Assembly: GCA_904377855.1 (NCBI GenBank)
Contig: CAJFGS010000027.1
Location: 1 to 34,224, forward strand
DNA from: Candidatus Avimonas merdigallinarum
GTDB taxonomy: Bacteria > Bacillota > Clostridia > Oscillospirales > Acutalibacteraceae
Reading direction: 5' to 3'
DNA: 34,224 nucleotides
Shown: positions 17,691 to 26,353 of the stretch, in pieces
How positions within the stretch are numbered: position 1 is the stretch's first letter
How the letters are laid out: the number at the start of each line of letters is the position of its first letter
Program-made: the position numbers and the translations under genes
Notes under the pieces: generated by a model
Database searches by the model: none
What the model saw: the letters and a program-made list of their open reading frames with translations, nothing else
What the model was told of the DNA's origin: nothing

Positions 17691-18661
17691 CAGTCGCGCC
17701 CCCCTTTCTTATTTTTCCGGCTCACGGACAAATTCTCACGGGTCAGGGCCACGAACACATCCTCCAGCGTCATTTCCATGGACCGCATCCCCATAATCGC
17801 CCAGTTGCGGGCCGCCAGACGGGTGGACGCCTCGCGGCGGACGTCCACGCCCTCCGCCGGGGTCACGGCGAATTCGTAAACGCCGGCTTCCTTCTCCCCA
17901 AGGGAAACGGCCTTTTCCACCCCCGGGACGCGGGAAAGCAGGGCGAGCACGTCCTCCTCGCTGCCGGCAACCCGGAGGAGGAGCCGCCGGTCGCTGGAAT
18001 ATTTTTGGGTCAGGTTGGCCGCGGTGTCGTCCGCCACCAGCCGCCCCTGGTTGATGATGATGATCCGATCGCAGACCGCCTCAATCTCCTGAAGGATATG
18101 GGAGGAGAGGATGACGGTGTGATGCTTGCCCAGCTTTTTAATCAGGGAGCGGATTTCGATAATCTGGTTGGGGTCCAGGCCGACGGTGGGTTCGTCCAGG
18201 ATCAGCACCGGCGGGTTCCCGATCAGCGCCTGCGCCAGCCCAACCCGCTGGCGATACCCTTTGGACAGGTTCTTAATCAACCGGCCGTACACCGTGTCAA
18301 TCTTCACCAGCCGGCAGATCTCCGCGATATGGGCTTCGCGGGAGAGCTTGCATTTCTTTAAATCATACATGAAATCCAGATATTCCCGCACGGTCATATC
18401 CAGATACAGCGGCGGCTGCTCCGGCAGATAGCCGATGCTCGCCTTGGCCTGGTTGGGCTTTTCCAGCACGTCGAAGCCGTTGATCTTCGCCACCCCGCTG
18501 CTGGCCGACAGATAGCCGGTCAGTATGTTCATGGTGGTGGACTTGCCCGCGCCGTTTGGCCCGAGGAAGCCGACGACCTCCCCTTCGTCCACCGAGAAGC
18601 TGATATCGTTGACCGCCAGATGGCTGCCGTATCGCTTCGTCAGGTTTTGTACTTCAATCAT
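17690..18661 (-). CDS. ABC transporter ATP-binding protein, GldA/CcmA-like
   Basis: A 323-residue cytoplasmic ATPase energising the GldF-like permease. Seen: Walker A GPNGAGKS (34-41), a degenerate signature LSKGYRQR (132-139) as is usual for drug/polysaccharide-type exporters, Walker B LILDEP (153-158) and the H-loop H188. A C-terminal extension of about 90 residues follows, as in GldA/NatA types. The start is ATG 18661 with AGGAGGG upstream. The frame runs open further upstream through the leader but is not protein-like there. It is the first gene of the operon and follows a leader of about 240 nt from the promoter at 18908-18936. Confidence 0.92.
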   Translation of the reverse strand: MIEVQNLTKRYGSHLAVNDISFSVDEGEVVGFLGPNGAGKSTTMNILTGYLSASSGVAKINGFDVLEKPNQAKASIGYLPEQPPLYLDMTVREYLDFMYDLKKCKLSREAHIAEICRLVKIDTVYGRLIKNLSKGYRQRVGLAQALIGNPPVLILDEPTVGLDPNQIIEIRSLIKKLGKHHTVILSSHILQEIEAVCDRIIIINQGRLVADDTAANLTQKYSSDRRLLLRVAGSEEDVLALLSRVPGVEKAVSLGEKEAGVYEFAVTPAEGVDVRREASTRLAARNWAIMGMRSMEMTLEDVFVALTRENLSVSRKNKKGGRD

Positions 18662-18901
18662 GTTGTCGCTTTCCCTCCTGAGTTTCAAATTGCCGGTCCG
18701 TCGGACGGCGTCTCCCCGCCCGCCCGGAGACTGTCCCTGTCCAATCTCTCCTTGTATTGTACCGGGGAACGAATGCCGATTTGTAAACAATCTTTAAAGC
18801 TTCTGTGTTGATACTGTGATTTTTAGGCAAACCCCCAAGGGCAACGAAACTTCCTCTCAAACCCGGAAGGGCTTTGTTCCATTGCGCTAATTTTTCTTAA
18901 C
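18662..18901 (-). promoter_or_regulatory. Structured 5' leader of the ABC operon
   Basis: About 240 nt of untranslated RNA are predicted. Near its 5' end a 10-bp helix (18876-18885 with 18841-18850) encloses a 6-bp hairpin (18869-18874/18859-18864, loop TTCC) with an 8-nt one-sided bulge. All three imperfect pairs are G.U on the minus strand and A.C on the plus strand, which fits a minus-strand RNA. Further stems are at 18710-18731 (GTCTCC/GGAGAC) and 18692-18709, just before the ribosome site. A secondary -10 (TACAAT, 18756-18761) lies inside. No riboswitch class was recognised. Confidence 0.5.
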
Positions 18902-18907
18902 CCTGTT

Positions 18908-18936
18908 ATTATAGCATCGTGCGATTCTTATTGCAA
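18908..18936 (-). promoter_or_regulatory. Strong promoter of the ABC/GldG/DUF4340 operon
   Basis: On the minus strand TTGCAA (18931-18936), 17 nt, then a perfect TATAAT (18908-18913). Predicted start is near 18901. It is the best match upstream of the ATPase gene. The rest of the 18937-19084 gap shows nothing recognisable. Confidence 0.78.
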
Positions 18937-19084
18937 TCCTGAGTTTCCTTTTCCATTTTCCGGAAATCCGTCCCTTCCGCCCGGTTTTCCCGGCGTATCC
19001 CCCTTATTTCCCGCCGGACGCCGCCCCTCCTTCCGGCCGGGGCGGAGGGGGACGAAGCGGCTGGTATTTTCCTCCCGGATGCGG

Positions 19085-19090
19085 TATACT
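19085..19090 (+). promoter_or_regulatory. Possible -10 of the sbcDC promoter
   Basis: TATACT lies 69 nt before the sbcD start. The -35 position holds only a weak match (TGGTAT at 17 nt spacing). Confidence 0.35.
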
Positions 19091-19158
19091 GGACGAAACG
19101 GGCCGGGAAGCCGGCCCCTGCCAACACCGGCCGGTATCCGGCTGCAAGGAGGAACGTC

Positions 19159-20298
19159 ATGCGCCTAATGCATCTCGCGGATCTTCATCTTGGAAAATGC
19201 GTGCTGGAAGCCCCCATGCTGGAGGATCAGCGCTATATTTTACGGCAAGTCCTGTCCCTCGCCCAGGAGCATGCGGTGGACGGCGTGCTCCTCGCGGGCG
19301 ATGTTTACGACCGCTCCATCCCGCCGGCGGAGGCGGTGGAGCTGCTGGACGATTTCCTGTGCGGCCTGAGCGAGCGGGGGATCCCCGTGCTGGCCGTCAC
19401 CGGCAACCACGATTCGCCCGAGCGGCTGGAATTCGGCAGCCGGCTGTTTGCCGGCCGGGGGGTGTACATCGCCGGGCGGTACGACGGGACCGTCCGGCAG
19501 GTGACGCTGGCCGACGAATACGGGCCGGTCCATATCTACCTTCTCCCCTTCCTCCGTCCGGCAGTGGTGAACGCCCGGCTGGGCTGTTCCGCCGCGAACA
19601 CCGACGAGGCGGTGCGGGCCGCGCTGGAGGGCCTGCCCCTCTGCCCGGCGGAACGCAACCTGCTCGTCGCCCACCAGTTCGTCAGCGCCGGCGGGGAATG
19701 CCCCTCCCTGTGCGAATCGGACACCATCTCAGTGGGCGGGTCGGACAACGTGGACGTCTCCTGCTTCGACGGCTTCGATTACGTCGCGCTCGGGCATCTG
19801 CACCGCGCCCAGCGCATGGGGCGGGATACCGTCCGCTACGCCGGCTCCCCGCTGAAATACTCCCTGTCCGAGGCTCGGCATGTCAAGAGCGTCCCGCTCC
19901 TGACCCTGGGCCCCAAGGGGGAGGCTGCCGTCGAGCTCCTGCCGCTGACCCCCCGCCGGGAACTGCGGAAAATCCGCGGCCGGCTGGACGAGCTGATCGC
20001 CGCCGCCCGGGAAAGCGGCGGGGAAGCCAACCAGGATTATATCCACGCGGTGCTGACCGACGAGGCGGCGCTCGACCCGGCGGAGCGGCTGCGCACGGTG
20101 TATCCCAACCTCCTGCATGTGGAACTGGCCCCGCCGGAACAGGCCCCGCTTGACCAAGCGGAGGCCGATCCCATGGCCCACAAAAGCGAGGAGGAAATGT
20201 TTGAAGAATTCTACCGGCGGGTGACCGGCGCGCCGCTGTCCGACGAGCAGCGGGCCGCCCTGCGCCCGGTGATCGAAAAAGCTAGGGAATCCGATTAA
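19159..20298 (+). CDS. sbcD: Exonuclease SbcCD, nuclease subunit D
   Basis: This 379-residue Mre11-type phosphoesterase, with SbcC, cleaves hairpins and DNA ends in an ATP-dependent, Mn-dependent manner. Metal-binding motifs are visible: DLH (D8, H10), GDVYDR (D48), GNHDS (N83, H84, D85), H172 in VAHQF and GHLH (H213, H215). The C terminus has the capping region and ends with the EEEMFEEFYRR segment typical of SbcD. The start is ATG 19159, behind AAGGAGG. It is co-directional with sbcC, 48 nt away. Confidence 0.96.
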   Translation: MRLMHLADLHLGKCVLEAPMLEDQRYILRQVLSLAQEHAVDGVLLAGDVYDRSIPPAEAVELLDDFLCGLSERGIPVLAVTGNHDSPERLEFGSRLFAGRGVYIAGRYDGTVRQVTLADEYGPVHIYLLPFLRPAVVNARLGCSAANTDEAVRAALEGLPLCPAERNLLVAHQFVSAGGECPSLCESDTISVGGSDNVDVSCFDGFDYVALGHLHRAQRMGRDTVRYAGSPLKYSLSEARHVKSVPLLTLGPKGEAAVELLPLTPRRELRKIRGRLDELIAAARESGGEANQDYIHAVLTDEAALDPAERLRTVYPNLLHVELAPPEQAPLDQAEADPMAHKSEEEMFEEFYRRVTGAPLSDEQRAALRPVIEKARESD

Positions 20299-20328
20299 AA
20301 GCCCGGTCGGGCCTTCCCGCCCGGCTTT
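20298..20328 (+). terminator. GC-rich hairpin between sbcD and sbcC
   Basis: AAAGCC (20298-20303) pairs with GGCTTT (20323-20328) around an inner GC-rich stem. Only three T follow, so it is at best a weak attenuator or mRNA-stability element directly after the sbcD stop. Confidence 0.35.
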
Positions 20329-20346
20329 CTGGAAAGGAATGTTTTT

Positions 20347-23300
20347 GTGAAACCGATTTGCCTTATCATGAGCGCTTTCGGCCCTTACGCCGGGCGGTGC
20401 GAGGTAGACTTCACCCGGCTGGGCGGGCAGGGCCTTTTCCTGATTACCGGGGACACCGGCGCGGGGAAAACCACGATTTTCGACGGCATTTCCTACGCCC
20501 TGTTCGGGGAAACCAGCGGCAGCAGCCGGGGCGGGGACGGGCTGCGCAGCGACTTTGCCCAGCCAGGGACCGAAACCTTCGTCTCCCTGACCTTTGAGCA
20601 CCGGGGGGAGCGGTATACCGTCCGGCGGAGCCCCGAATACTCCCGCCCCAAGCTGCGGGGGGAGGGGGTCACCCGCCAGCCGGCCAGCGCCGAGCTTCAC
20701 TACCCCGACGGCCGGGTGGCGGCCAAGGTGGGGGAAGTCACCCGCTGCGTGGAGGAACTGCTCCGGCTCAACCATAAGCAGTTCAGCCAGATCTGTATGC
20801 TCGCCCAGGGGGAATTTCTCCGCCTGCTGCTGGCGGGCAGCGATGAGCGGGCCGAAATTTTCCGCCGGATCTTCGACACCGGGGTCTACCGCCGCATCCA
20901 GCAGGAACTGGCCTCCCGCGTCCGGGAGCAGGGCGGAGCGCTGGCCGCGGCGCGCACCCACCTGCTGGACAACTGCCGCCGCATCCGGCTCGGCGGGGAG
21001 GCCGGCGGAGAGGCCGGCGGAGAGGCCGCCGGGAAAACCAGCGGGGAAACGGCGGGGGACCATCCCCTTTCCGCCGCGCTGGAAGCCCTGGAAAAGGACG
21101 GGCCCTTCGGCGTGCCGGCGGTGCTCGGCGCCCTCGAGGGGCAGAACCGGCAGGACGCCGAAACCCTCCGGCAGCTTTCCCGCTCCATGGAGGCGCTGGA
21201 CGAGGAGCGCCGGCAGCGGGCCCTCTCCCTGGCCGCGGCGCAGGAGGCGGCAAAGAAGCGGGAGGAACTCGCCGCCCTGCTCGCCCTTTCCGGCCAGGCG
21301 GAGCAGCGGGCGGCACGGATTGCCGCGCTGGACGAAAGCCTGCTGCTTTCCGACCGGGCGCAGCATCTGTCGGCGGAACGCGCCCTGCTGCTGGACGCCC
21401 GCCGGCAGGCGCAGGAGGCGAAGGAAGCCGCGGCGCGGCTGGCCGGCCGCCAGGCCGAGCTGGAAGCGGAGCGACAGTCCGCCGCCGCGCAGTGGGAGGA
21501 AGCGGAAAAGGAGGGGGACGCCCTCTCTCAGCTGGAGAAGGAACGGGATGCGCTGGCCCTCCATCTCCCGCAGTATGTCCGGCTGGAGGAACAGCGCCGG
21601 GCGGAGGAAGAGGGGAAAGCCGCGCTGGAAAAGGCGGAGGCGCGGCTGGCCGGCCTGGAAGCGCAGGCGGCCGCGCTGGAGGACCGCCGCCGCCAGGGGG
21701 AGGAGGAATACCGTTCCCTGGAAGGGGCGGAAGCCGCCCTGACCCGGCTGGAAACCCAGGAAAAGGAGGCCCGGCGCCGCCGGGACGCGCTGGAGGAGCT
21801 CGCCGTCCTCGCCGGGCGGTGCCGGGAGAACGGGAAGGCGCAGGAGGAGGCGTATGCCGCCTTCCAAAAGGCGGTGGAGGCGTACGCCGCCGCCAAGGGG
21901 CGGTATGACAGGGCCGAAGCCCTCTTCTTCCACGCCCAGGCCGGCCTGCTGGCCGTCCGGCTTTCGCCGGGCGAGCCCTGCCCCGTCTGCGGCTCCCGGG
22001 AGCATCCCGCGCCCGCGCCGCTGCCTGCGTCCGCGCCCGATCGGGAGGCGCTGGACCACCTGAAGGCGGAACGGGACGGGGAAAGCGAACGCTGCACCGC
22101 GGCCGGGAACCTTCTGGAAAAGCGGAAGGCCGCGCAGGAAGCCGCCCTCGCCGAACTGCGGCGGCGGGCGGAGGAAGCCGGCCTGGCCGTTTCCCCCTTC
22201 TCGCCGGAGGAAGCCCTCCGGGCGGTGGAAGCGGCGGGACGGGAACTGGAGGAAGAGCAGGGCCGCCTGCGCGCAGGACGGGAGGAAGCGGAACGCCGCG
22301 CCGAACGCCGCCGCGCCATGCCCGCCCTCCTCGCCGGGCAGGAGGAGGAATACCGCGCCGTCCTCCAGCAGCGGGACGGCTGCCGGGAGGAAACGGTGCA
22401 GCAAAGCGCCCTTTTCAAAGCGGCGCAGGCCGAACGGGAAGCGCTTGCCGCCGCCCTGCCTGCCGGCGCCCCTTCGTCCGAGCAGGCGCGGGCCCGGCTG
22501 GAGGAACTGGGCCGCCTTCTCGAGCAGGTGCAGGCCCGGCGGGAAGCCCTGCGCACGGGACGGGAGGAGGCCGAACGCCGGGCGGCGGAAGGGGCCGCTT
22601 TCACCCGCCAGGCAAACGAAGCCGCCCTCGTCGCCCGGGAAAGGGAGCGGCAGCTCGCCCAAGCGTACCGCGTCCACTGCGGTGAGGCCGGTTTTCCCGA
22701 CGAGGAGGCGGTTTCCGCCGCCCTGTGCGCCCCGGATAGGCTGCGGGCCCGACGGGAGGAACGGGACCGGCTTTTCGCCGAGCAGCAGGCCCGGGAAGAA
22801 GCGATCCGCCGCTTACAGGCGGAAGCCGCGCAGGACAAGGCCGATCCGGGGGAAGCCGCCGCCGCGCTCTCCGCCTGCGAAGCGCAGGCCGCCGCGCTCC
22901 GGGATGAGGCCGCCAACCTGCGTTCCCGGCTGGACGGCAACCGCCGGATCGGGCGGGAATTGTCCGAGAAGCTGGAAGAAACCGCCGCGCTGGAAAAGGA
23001 ACTTCTCTGCCTGCGCTCCCTGTCGGACGCCGCCAACGGGACCATCAAGGGGAAAAAGAAGCTGCAGCTGGAAATGGCGGTGCAGGCCTCCTACTTCGAC
23101 AGCATCCTGCGGGAGGCGAACAAGCGGCTGGGAAAAATGACCCACGGCCGCTTCGAACTGGTACGCAACGACTTCCAGGATTCCCTGGCCGACCGGGGAC
23201 TGGAACTCGGGGTGTTCGACCATTACACCGGCAAGGCGCGCCATGTCAAGACCCTCTCGGGCGGGGAAAGCTTCAAGGCCTCCCTCGCGCTGGCGCTCGG

Positions 23301-23550
23301 CCTGTCGGACGTCGTCCAGCGGCGGGCAGGCGGGGTGTCGGTGGACGCGATGTTCGTGGACGAGGGCTTCGGCTCGCTGGACGCCGAGAGCCTGGACGCG
23401 GCGATAGCGACTCTGCTCTCCCTGACCGGCACCAACCGCCTGGTGGGGATCATCTCCCACGTGGAGGAACTCAAGGAACGGATCGATAAAAAGATCGTGG
23501 TCCGCCGCTCCCCCCGCGGGAGCAGCCTGACGGTGGAAACCGGGCTGTAA
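20347..23550 (+). CDS. sbcC: Exonuclease SbcCD, ATPase subunit C
   Basis: A 1067-residue Rad50-type SMC-like ATPase. Walker A GDTGAGKT is at 35-42. Two long Glu/Ala/Arg-rich coiled-coil arms meet at the zinc hook CPVC (545-548), which dimerises the arms. The C-terminal lobe has the LSGGE signature (970-974) and Walker B with FVDEGFGSLD (D1005, E1006). The length is normal. The GTG 20347 start follows GGAAAGGAA at 20331-20339. A 12-bp tandem repeat at 20992-21027 encodes a Gly/Glu/Ala stretch early in the first coiled coil (near residues 216-227). It works with the nuclease SbcD encoded upstream. Confidence 0.96.
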   Translation: MKPICLIMSAFGPYAGRCEVDFTRLGGQGLFLITGDTGAGKTTIFDGISYALFGETSGSSRGGDGLRSDFAQPGTETFVSLTFEHRGERYTVRRSPEYSRPKLRGEGVTRQPASAELHYPDGRVAAKVGEVTRCVEELLRLNHKQFSQICMLAQGEFLRLLLAGSDERAEIFRRIFDTGVYRRIQQELASRVREQGGALAAARTHLLDNCRRIRLGGEAGGEAGGEAAGKTSGETAGDHPLSAALEALEKDGPFGVPAVLGALEGQNRQDAETLRQLSRSMEALDEERRQRALSLAAAQEAAKKREELAALLALSGQAEQRAARIAALDESLLLSDRAQHLSAERALLLDARRQAQEAKEAAARLAGRQAELEAERQSAAAQWEEAEKEGDALSQLEKERDALALHLPQYVRLEEQRRAEEEGKAALEKAEARLAGLEAQAAALEDRRRQGEEEYRSLEGAEAALTRLETQEKEARRRRDALEELAVLAGRCRENGKAQEEAYAAFQKAVEAYAAAKGRYDRAEALFFHAQAGLLAVRLSPGEPCPVCGSREHPAPAPLPASAPDREALDHLKAERDGESERCTAAGNLLEKRKAAQEAALAELRRRAEEAGLAVSPFSPEEALRAVEAAGRELEEEQGRLRAGREEAERRAERRRAMPALLAGQEEEYRAVLQQRDGCREETVQQSALFKAAQAEREALAAALPAGAPSSEQARARLEELGRLLEQVQARREALRTGREEAERRAAEGAAFTRQANEAALVARERERQLAQAYRVHCGEAGFPDEEAVSAALCAPDRLRARREERDRLFAEQQAREEAIRRLQAEAAQDKADPGEAAAALSACEAQAAALRDEAANLRSRLDGNRRIGRELSEKLEETAALEKELLCLRSLSDAANGTIKGKKKLQLEMAVQASYFDSILREANKRLGKMTHGRFELVRNDFQDSLADRGLELGVFDHYTGKARHVKTLSGGESFKASLALALGLSDVVQRRAGGVSVDAMFVDEGFGSLDAESLDAAIATLLSLTGTNRLVGIISHVEELKERIDKKIVVRRSPRGSSLTVETGL
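20992..21027 (+). repeat. In-frame 12-bp tandem repeat (three copies) in sbcC
   Basis: The unit GGCGGAGAGGCC is repeated (first copy GGCGGGGAGGCC), encoding GGEA three times. Further degenerate copies follow (AAGK, TSGE, TAGD). The period is a multiple of three, so copy-number change would not break the frame. Confidence 0.85.
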
Positions 23551-23597
23551 TTTGAAATTCCCCCGCGCGCAGGGTAGATTTTTGGCAAAGGGTACGT

Positions 23598-23603
23598 TAT
23601 AAT
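23598..23603 (+). promoter_or_regulatory. -10 element of the zapA promoter
   Basis: A perfect TATAAT with a weak -35 (TAGATT, 17 nt upstream). Predicted start is near 23610, giving an 80-nt leader before zapA. Confidence 0.5.
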
Positions 23604-23688
23604 GAAACAGAAGAGAAAAAACGGCGTGAAGGCGCTCCCTCCCCGCCTTGATTTTCCATTCCCCGCCTTATGAAAGGAGCCGATTGTC

Positions 23689-24066
23689 ATGCCCGCCAAA
23701 ACCCGTGTCAAACTGGATATCTGCGGAAGCGAATACATCATTACCTCGGACGAGCCGGAGTCCTATGTGCTGGAGCTCGGCGCGGAACTGGACCGCTCGA
23801 TGCGCGCCCTGATGAGCAACGATCCCCGCGTCTCCACCACCATGGCCGCGGTGCTGACCGCGCTGACGGTGCAGGACGAGGCGCGCAAGGCCAACGCGTC
23901 GGCGGACAACCTCCGCAGCCAGATTAAGGAATACCTGAGCGACAGCGCCCGCGCCCGCTCCGAAGCCGAGGAAGCCCGCCGGGAGGCGGAACGGCTGCGC
24001 CGGGAGCTCAACGATCTGCGCAAAAAATACGTCCCCGGCTATCCGGTGGGCGATCAGGCGAAATAA
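23689..24066 (+). CDS. zapA: Cell division protein ZapA
   Basis: A small 125-residue cytoplasmic protein that cross-links FtsZ protofilaments at the division ring. The N-terminal head (KTRVKLDICGSEYIITSDEP) is typical of ZapA, followed by the conserved region with VLTALTVQDEARKA. A C-terminal coiled coil rich in Arg, Glu and Ala (about 80-112) is the dimer/tetramer stalk. The start is ATG 23689 with AAAGGAG at 23673-23679. The stop codon lies 3 nt before the GTG of the U32 gene, a neighbour pairing common in Clostridia. Confidence 0.9.
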   Translation: MPAKTRVKLDICGSEYIITSDEPESYVLELGAELDRSMRALMSNDPRVSTTMAAVLTALTVQDEARKANASADNLRSQIKEYLSDSARARSEAEEARREAERLRRELNDLRKKYVPGYPVGDQAK

Positions 24067-24069
24067 CCC

Positions 24070-26229
24070 GTGAGCGGACAGAACCAGCCCCCGGCCGGAC
24101 AGGGGGTTCCGGGAACGGGCGGGCTGGAGATCCTCTCCCCAGCCGGTTCCATGCAGGCGCTGGCCGCCGCCGTCCGCTGCGGCGCGGACGCGGTTTATCT
24201 GGGCGGCGGCGGGTTTAACGCCCGGCGGAACGCCCAAAATTTCGACGCCGCCTCCTTGCGGGAGGCGGTGGCGTTTTGTCATGCCCGGGGGGTGAAGGTG
24301 CATTTCACCCTCAATACCCTCGTCCGGCAGGACGAACTCCCCGCCGCCCTGGCGCTGGCGGAGGAGGTCTGCGCCCTCGGGGTGGACGCGCTGATCGTGC
24401 AGGACCTCGGCCTGGCGCGGGCAATCCGCGCGGCCGCCCCGTCGATGCCGCTGCACGCGTCCACCCAGCTTTCCTGCCACACTCCCGCCGGCGTGCGGGA
24501 GCTGGCCGCCCTCGGCTTCACCCGGGTGGTGCTCGCCCGGGAGATGTCGCGGGAGGAGATCGCCGCCTGCGCCGGGCAGGGGGCGGAACTGGAGATCTTT
24601 GTCCACGGCGCGCTGTGCATGTGCGTTTCCGGCCAGTGCCTGCTCTCCGCCATGCTCGGCGGGCGGAGCGGGAACCGCGGCCTGTGCGCCCAGCCCTGCC
24701 GCCTCCCCTTCGCCCCCGCCCGCCGGGAGCCGGACGGCGGAAGGCAGCCCCTCCCCCGCCCGGGCGAGGCCGCCCTCTCCCTGCGGGATCTCTCCTTGTG
24801 GAAATACGTCGGCGGGCTGGCGGAACTCGGGGTGTGCTCCCTGAAAATTGAAGGGCGGATGAAACGCCCGGAATACGTTGCGGCCGCCACCGCCGCCTAT
24901 GCCGCCGCCCGGGACGGGAAGACGGAAAAGGAGTGCGCGGCCCTGATTCAGGATTTACAATCCGTATTTTCCCGTTCCGGATTTACCGATGGTTATTATA
25001 CTTCCCGCCGCGGCCCGGCCATGTTCGGCGTCCGGCGGAAGGAGGACGTCACCGCCGCCGCGCCGGTGCTCGGCCGGCTTTCCCGGCTGTACGAAAAGGA
25101 AGCGCCCCGCGTCCCCGCCGCCCTCACCCTCACCATGCGGGCGGGGGAACCGCTCCGGCTGACCGCCGCGGACGGCGACGGCCATACCGTCGCCGTCGAG
25201 GGGGAGCCTCCCGTCCCGGCGGTGAACCGCCCGCTCGAGGCGGAGCGGGCGGCGGCCCAGCTTTCCAAAACCGGCGGCACGCCCTTCACCGCGTCGGTAT
25301 CCTGCCGGCTGGAGGAGGGGCTGACCGTCCCGGCCTCCGCCCTCAACGCCCTGCGGCGGGAAGCGCTGGACAAGCTTCTCGCCCTGCGGGAGGCGCCCGT
25401 CCCGGTGCCGTTCGACCGCGGGCGGCTCCCGGCGGAGGCGGCGGAGGCGCGTTTCTTCCCTCCGGCGCCCGCTCTGGCGGCCCGCTTCGCCTGCGCAGAG
25501 CAGGTGCCGGAGACGTTCGAAGGGGATGCGCTTTTCCTCCCGCTGGGCACCGGCGCCGAAACCCTCCGGAAGTGGGCGGACCGCGCCGCAGCCGGGGTGT
25601 GGATCCCCCGCGGCCTCTTCGGCCGGGAGGAAACGGTCGCCGCCGCCTGCCGGACGGCCGCCGCGGCGGGGGCGCGGCTTGCCCTGTGCAGCAATATCGG
25701 CGCGCTGGAGCTGGCGCGGCAGGCCGGGCTGTCCCCGGTGGCCGGGGCAGGGATGAACCTGTTTAACGCCGGCAGCCTGCGCTCGCTGGCGGAGCGGGGG
25801 GTGCGCGCCGCCCTGCTGTCGCAGGAGCTGTCCTTCCGCCAGATGGGCTTCGCCGCGTGTGCCCCCTTCCCCGTCGGGATCCTCGCCTACGGCCGGCAGC
25901 CGCTGATGCTGATGCGCGCCTGCCCCTATCAGGCGGGGGCGGGCTGTGCGGCCTGCGGCGGGCGCGGCGCCCTGATCGACCGCAAGGGGGTCCGCTTCCC
26001 CGTCGCCTGCGAAGGCGGGCCGGGCGGGAACGGGTGCGCTCAGCTGCTCAACTCCGCCCCCCTGTATCTGGCCGACCGGCTCGGGGAGATCCCGCGGCTG
26101 GACTTCCTGCTGCTGCATTTCACCGACGAAACGCCTCAGCAGGCGGCGGCCGTACTAAAGGAATACCGGACGGGCGGGCTCCCTCCCGCCGCCTTTACCC
26201 GCGGGCTGTACCGGCGGGGGGTGGAATAG
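24070..26229 (+). CDS. U32 peptidase-family protein (RNA hydroxylation type) with DUF3656-like C terminus
   Basis: A 719-residue protein. The N-terminal TIM-barrel part has LSPAGS (22-27), GADAVYLGG and the PROSITE-type U32 signature EIFVHGALCMCVSGQCLLS, with C183, C185, C190, C206 and C210 as potential iron-sulfur ligands. The C-terminal half is DUF3656-like and has a second Cys cluster (CPYQAGAGCAACGG). Although named collagenase-like peptidases, characterised relatives (RlhA, TrhP) hydroxylate 23S rRNA or tRNA using prephenate-dependent chemistry, so an RNA-modification role is inferred. The GTG 24070 start has only a poor ribosome site and lies 3 nt after zapA, so translation probably depends on coupling. 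Confidence 0.88.
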   Translation: MSGQNQPPAGQGVPGTGGLEILSPAGSMQALAAAVRCGADAVYLGGGGFNARRNAQNFDAASLREAVAFCHARGVKVHFTLNTLVRQDELPAALALAEEVCALGVDALIVQDLGLARAIRAAAPSMPLHASTQLSCHTPAGVRELAALGFTRVVLAREMSREEIAACAGQGAELEIFVHGALCMCVSGQCLLSAMLGGRSGNRGLCAQPCRLPFAPARREPDGGRQPLPRPGEAALSLRDLSLWKYVGGLAELGVCSLKIEGRMKRPEYVAAATAAYAAARDGKTEKECAALIQDLQSVFSRSGFTDGYYTSRRGPAMFGVRRKEDVTAAAPVLGRLSRLYEKEAPRVPAALTLTMRAGEPLRLTAADGDGHTVAVEGEPPVPAVNRPLEAERAAAQLSKTGGTPFTASVSCRLEEGLTVPASALNALRREALDKLLALREAPVPVPFDRGRLPAEAAEARFFPPAPALAARFACAEQVPETFEGDALFLPLGTGAETLRKWADRAAAGVWIPRGLFGREETVAAACRTAAAAGARLALCSNIGALELARQAGLSPVAGAGMNLFNAGSLRSLAERGVRAALLSQELSFRQMGFAACAPFPVGILAYGRQPLMLMRACPYQAGAGCAACGGRGALIDRKGVRFPVACEGGPGGNGCAQLLNSAPLYLADRLGEIPRLDFLLLHFTDETPQQAAAVLKEYRTGGLPPAAFTRGLYRRGVE

Positions 26230-26251
26230 CCCGGAATCCGGGGCGGGAACG

Positions 26252-26279
26252 CGACCGGGCCCCTCGCTGCGCCCGGTCG
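26252..26279 (+). terminator. GC-rich hairpin after the U32 gene
   Basis: A perfect 9-bp stem CGACCGGGC/GCCCGGTCG (26252-26260/26271-26279). No T-run follows, so termination is uncertain. Confidence 0.3.
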
Positions 26280-26353
26280 GAAATACCCTGCCGTTTCCTA
26301 TCGCGGCGTCCTGCCGCCTTCTGCTGCCCATAAATCAATTCAGGAGGTTTCCC

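Noticed and set aside
18654..18860. A 68-codon minus-strand frame in the ABC operon leader
   Set aside because: No ribosome site, and it overlaps the leader helices and the ATPase start; a short regulatory peptide cannot be excluded but is unsupported.
18841..18896. Plus-strand terminator made by the hairpin followed by ATTTTTCTT
   Set aside because: On the plus strand three pairs become A.C mismatches, whereas on the minus strand they are G.U. No plus-strand gene ends there.
19729..22677. A 982-codon open frame antisense to sbcD/sbcC
   Set aside because: It mirrors the codon bias of sbcC in a GC-rich genome, is Gly/Pro/Leu/Arg-rich, shows no recognisable domain and lacks a ribosome site.
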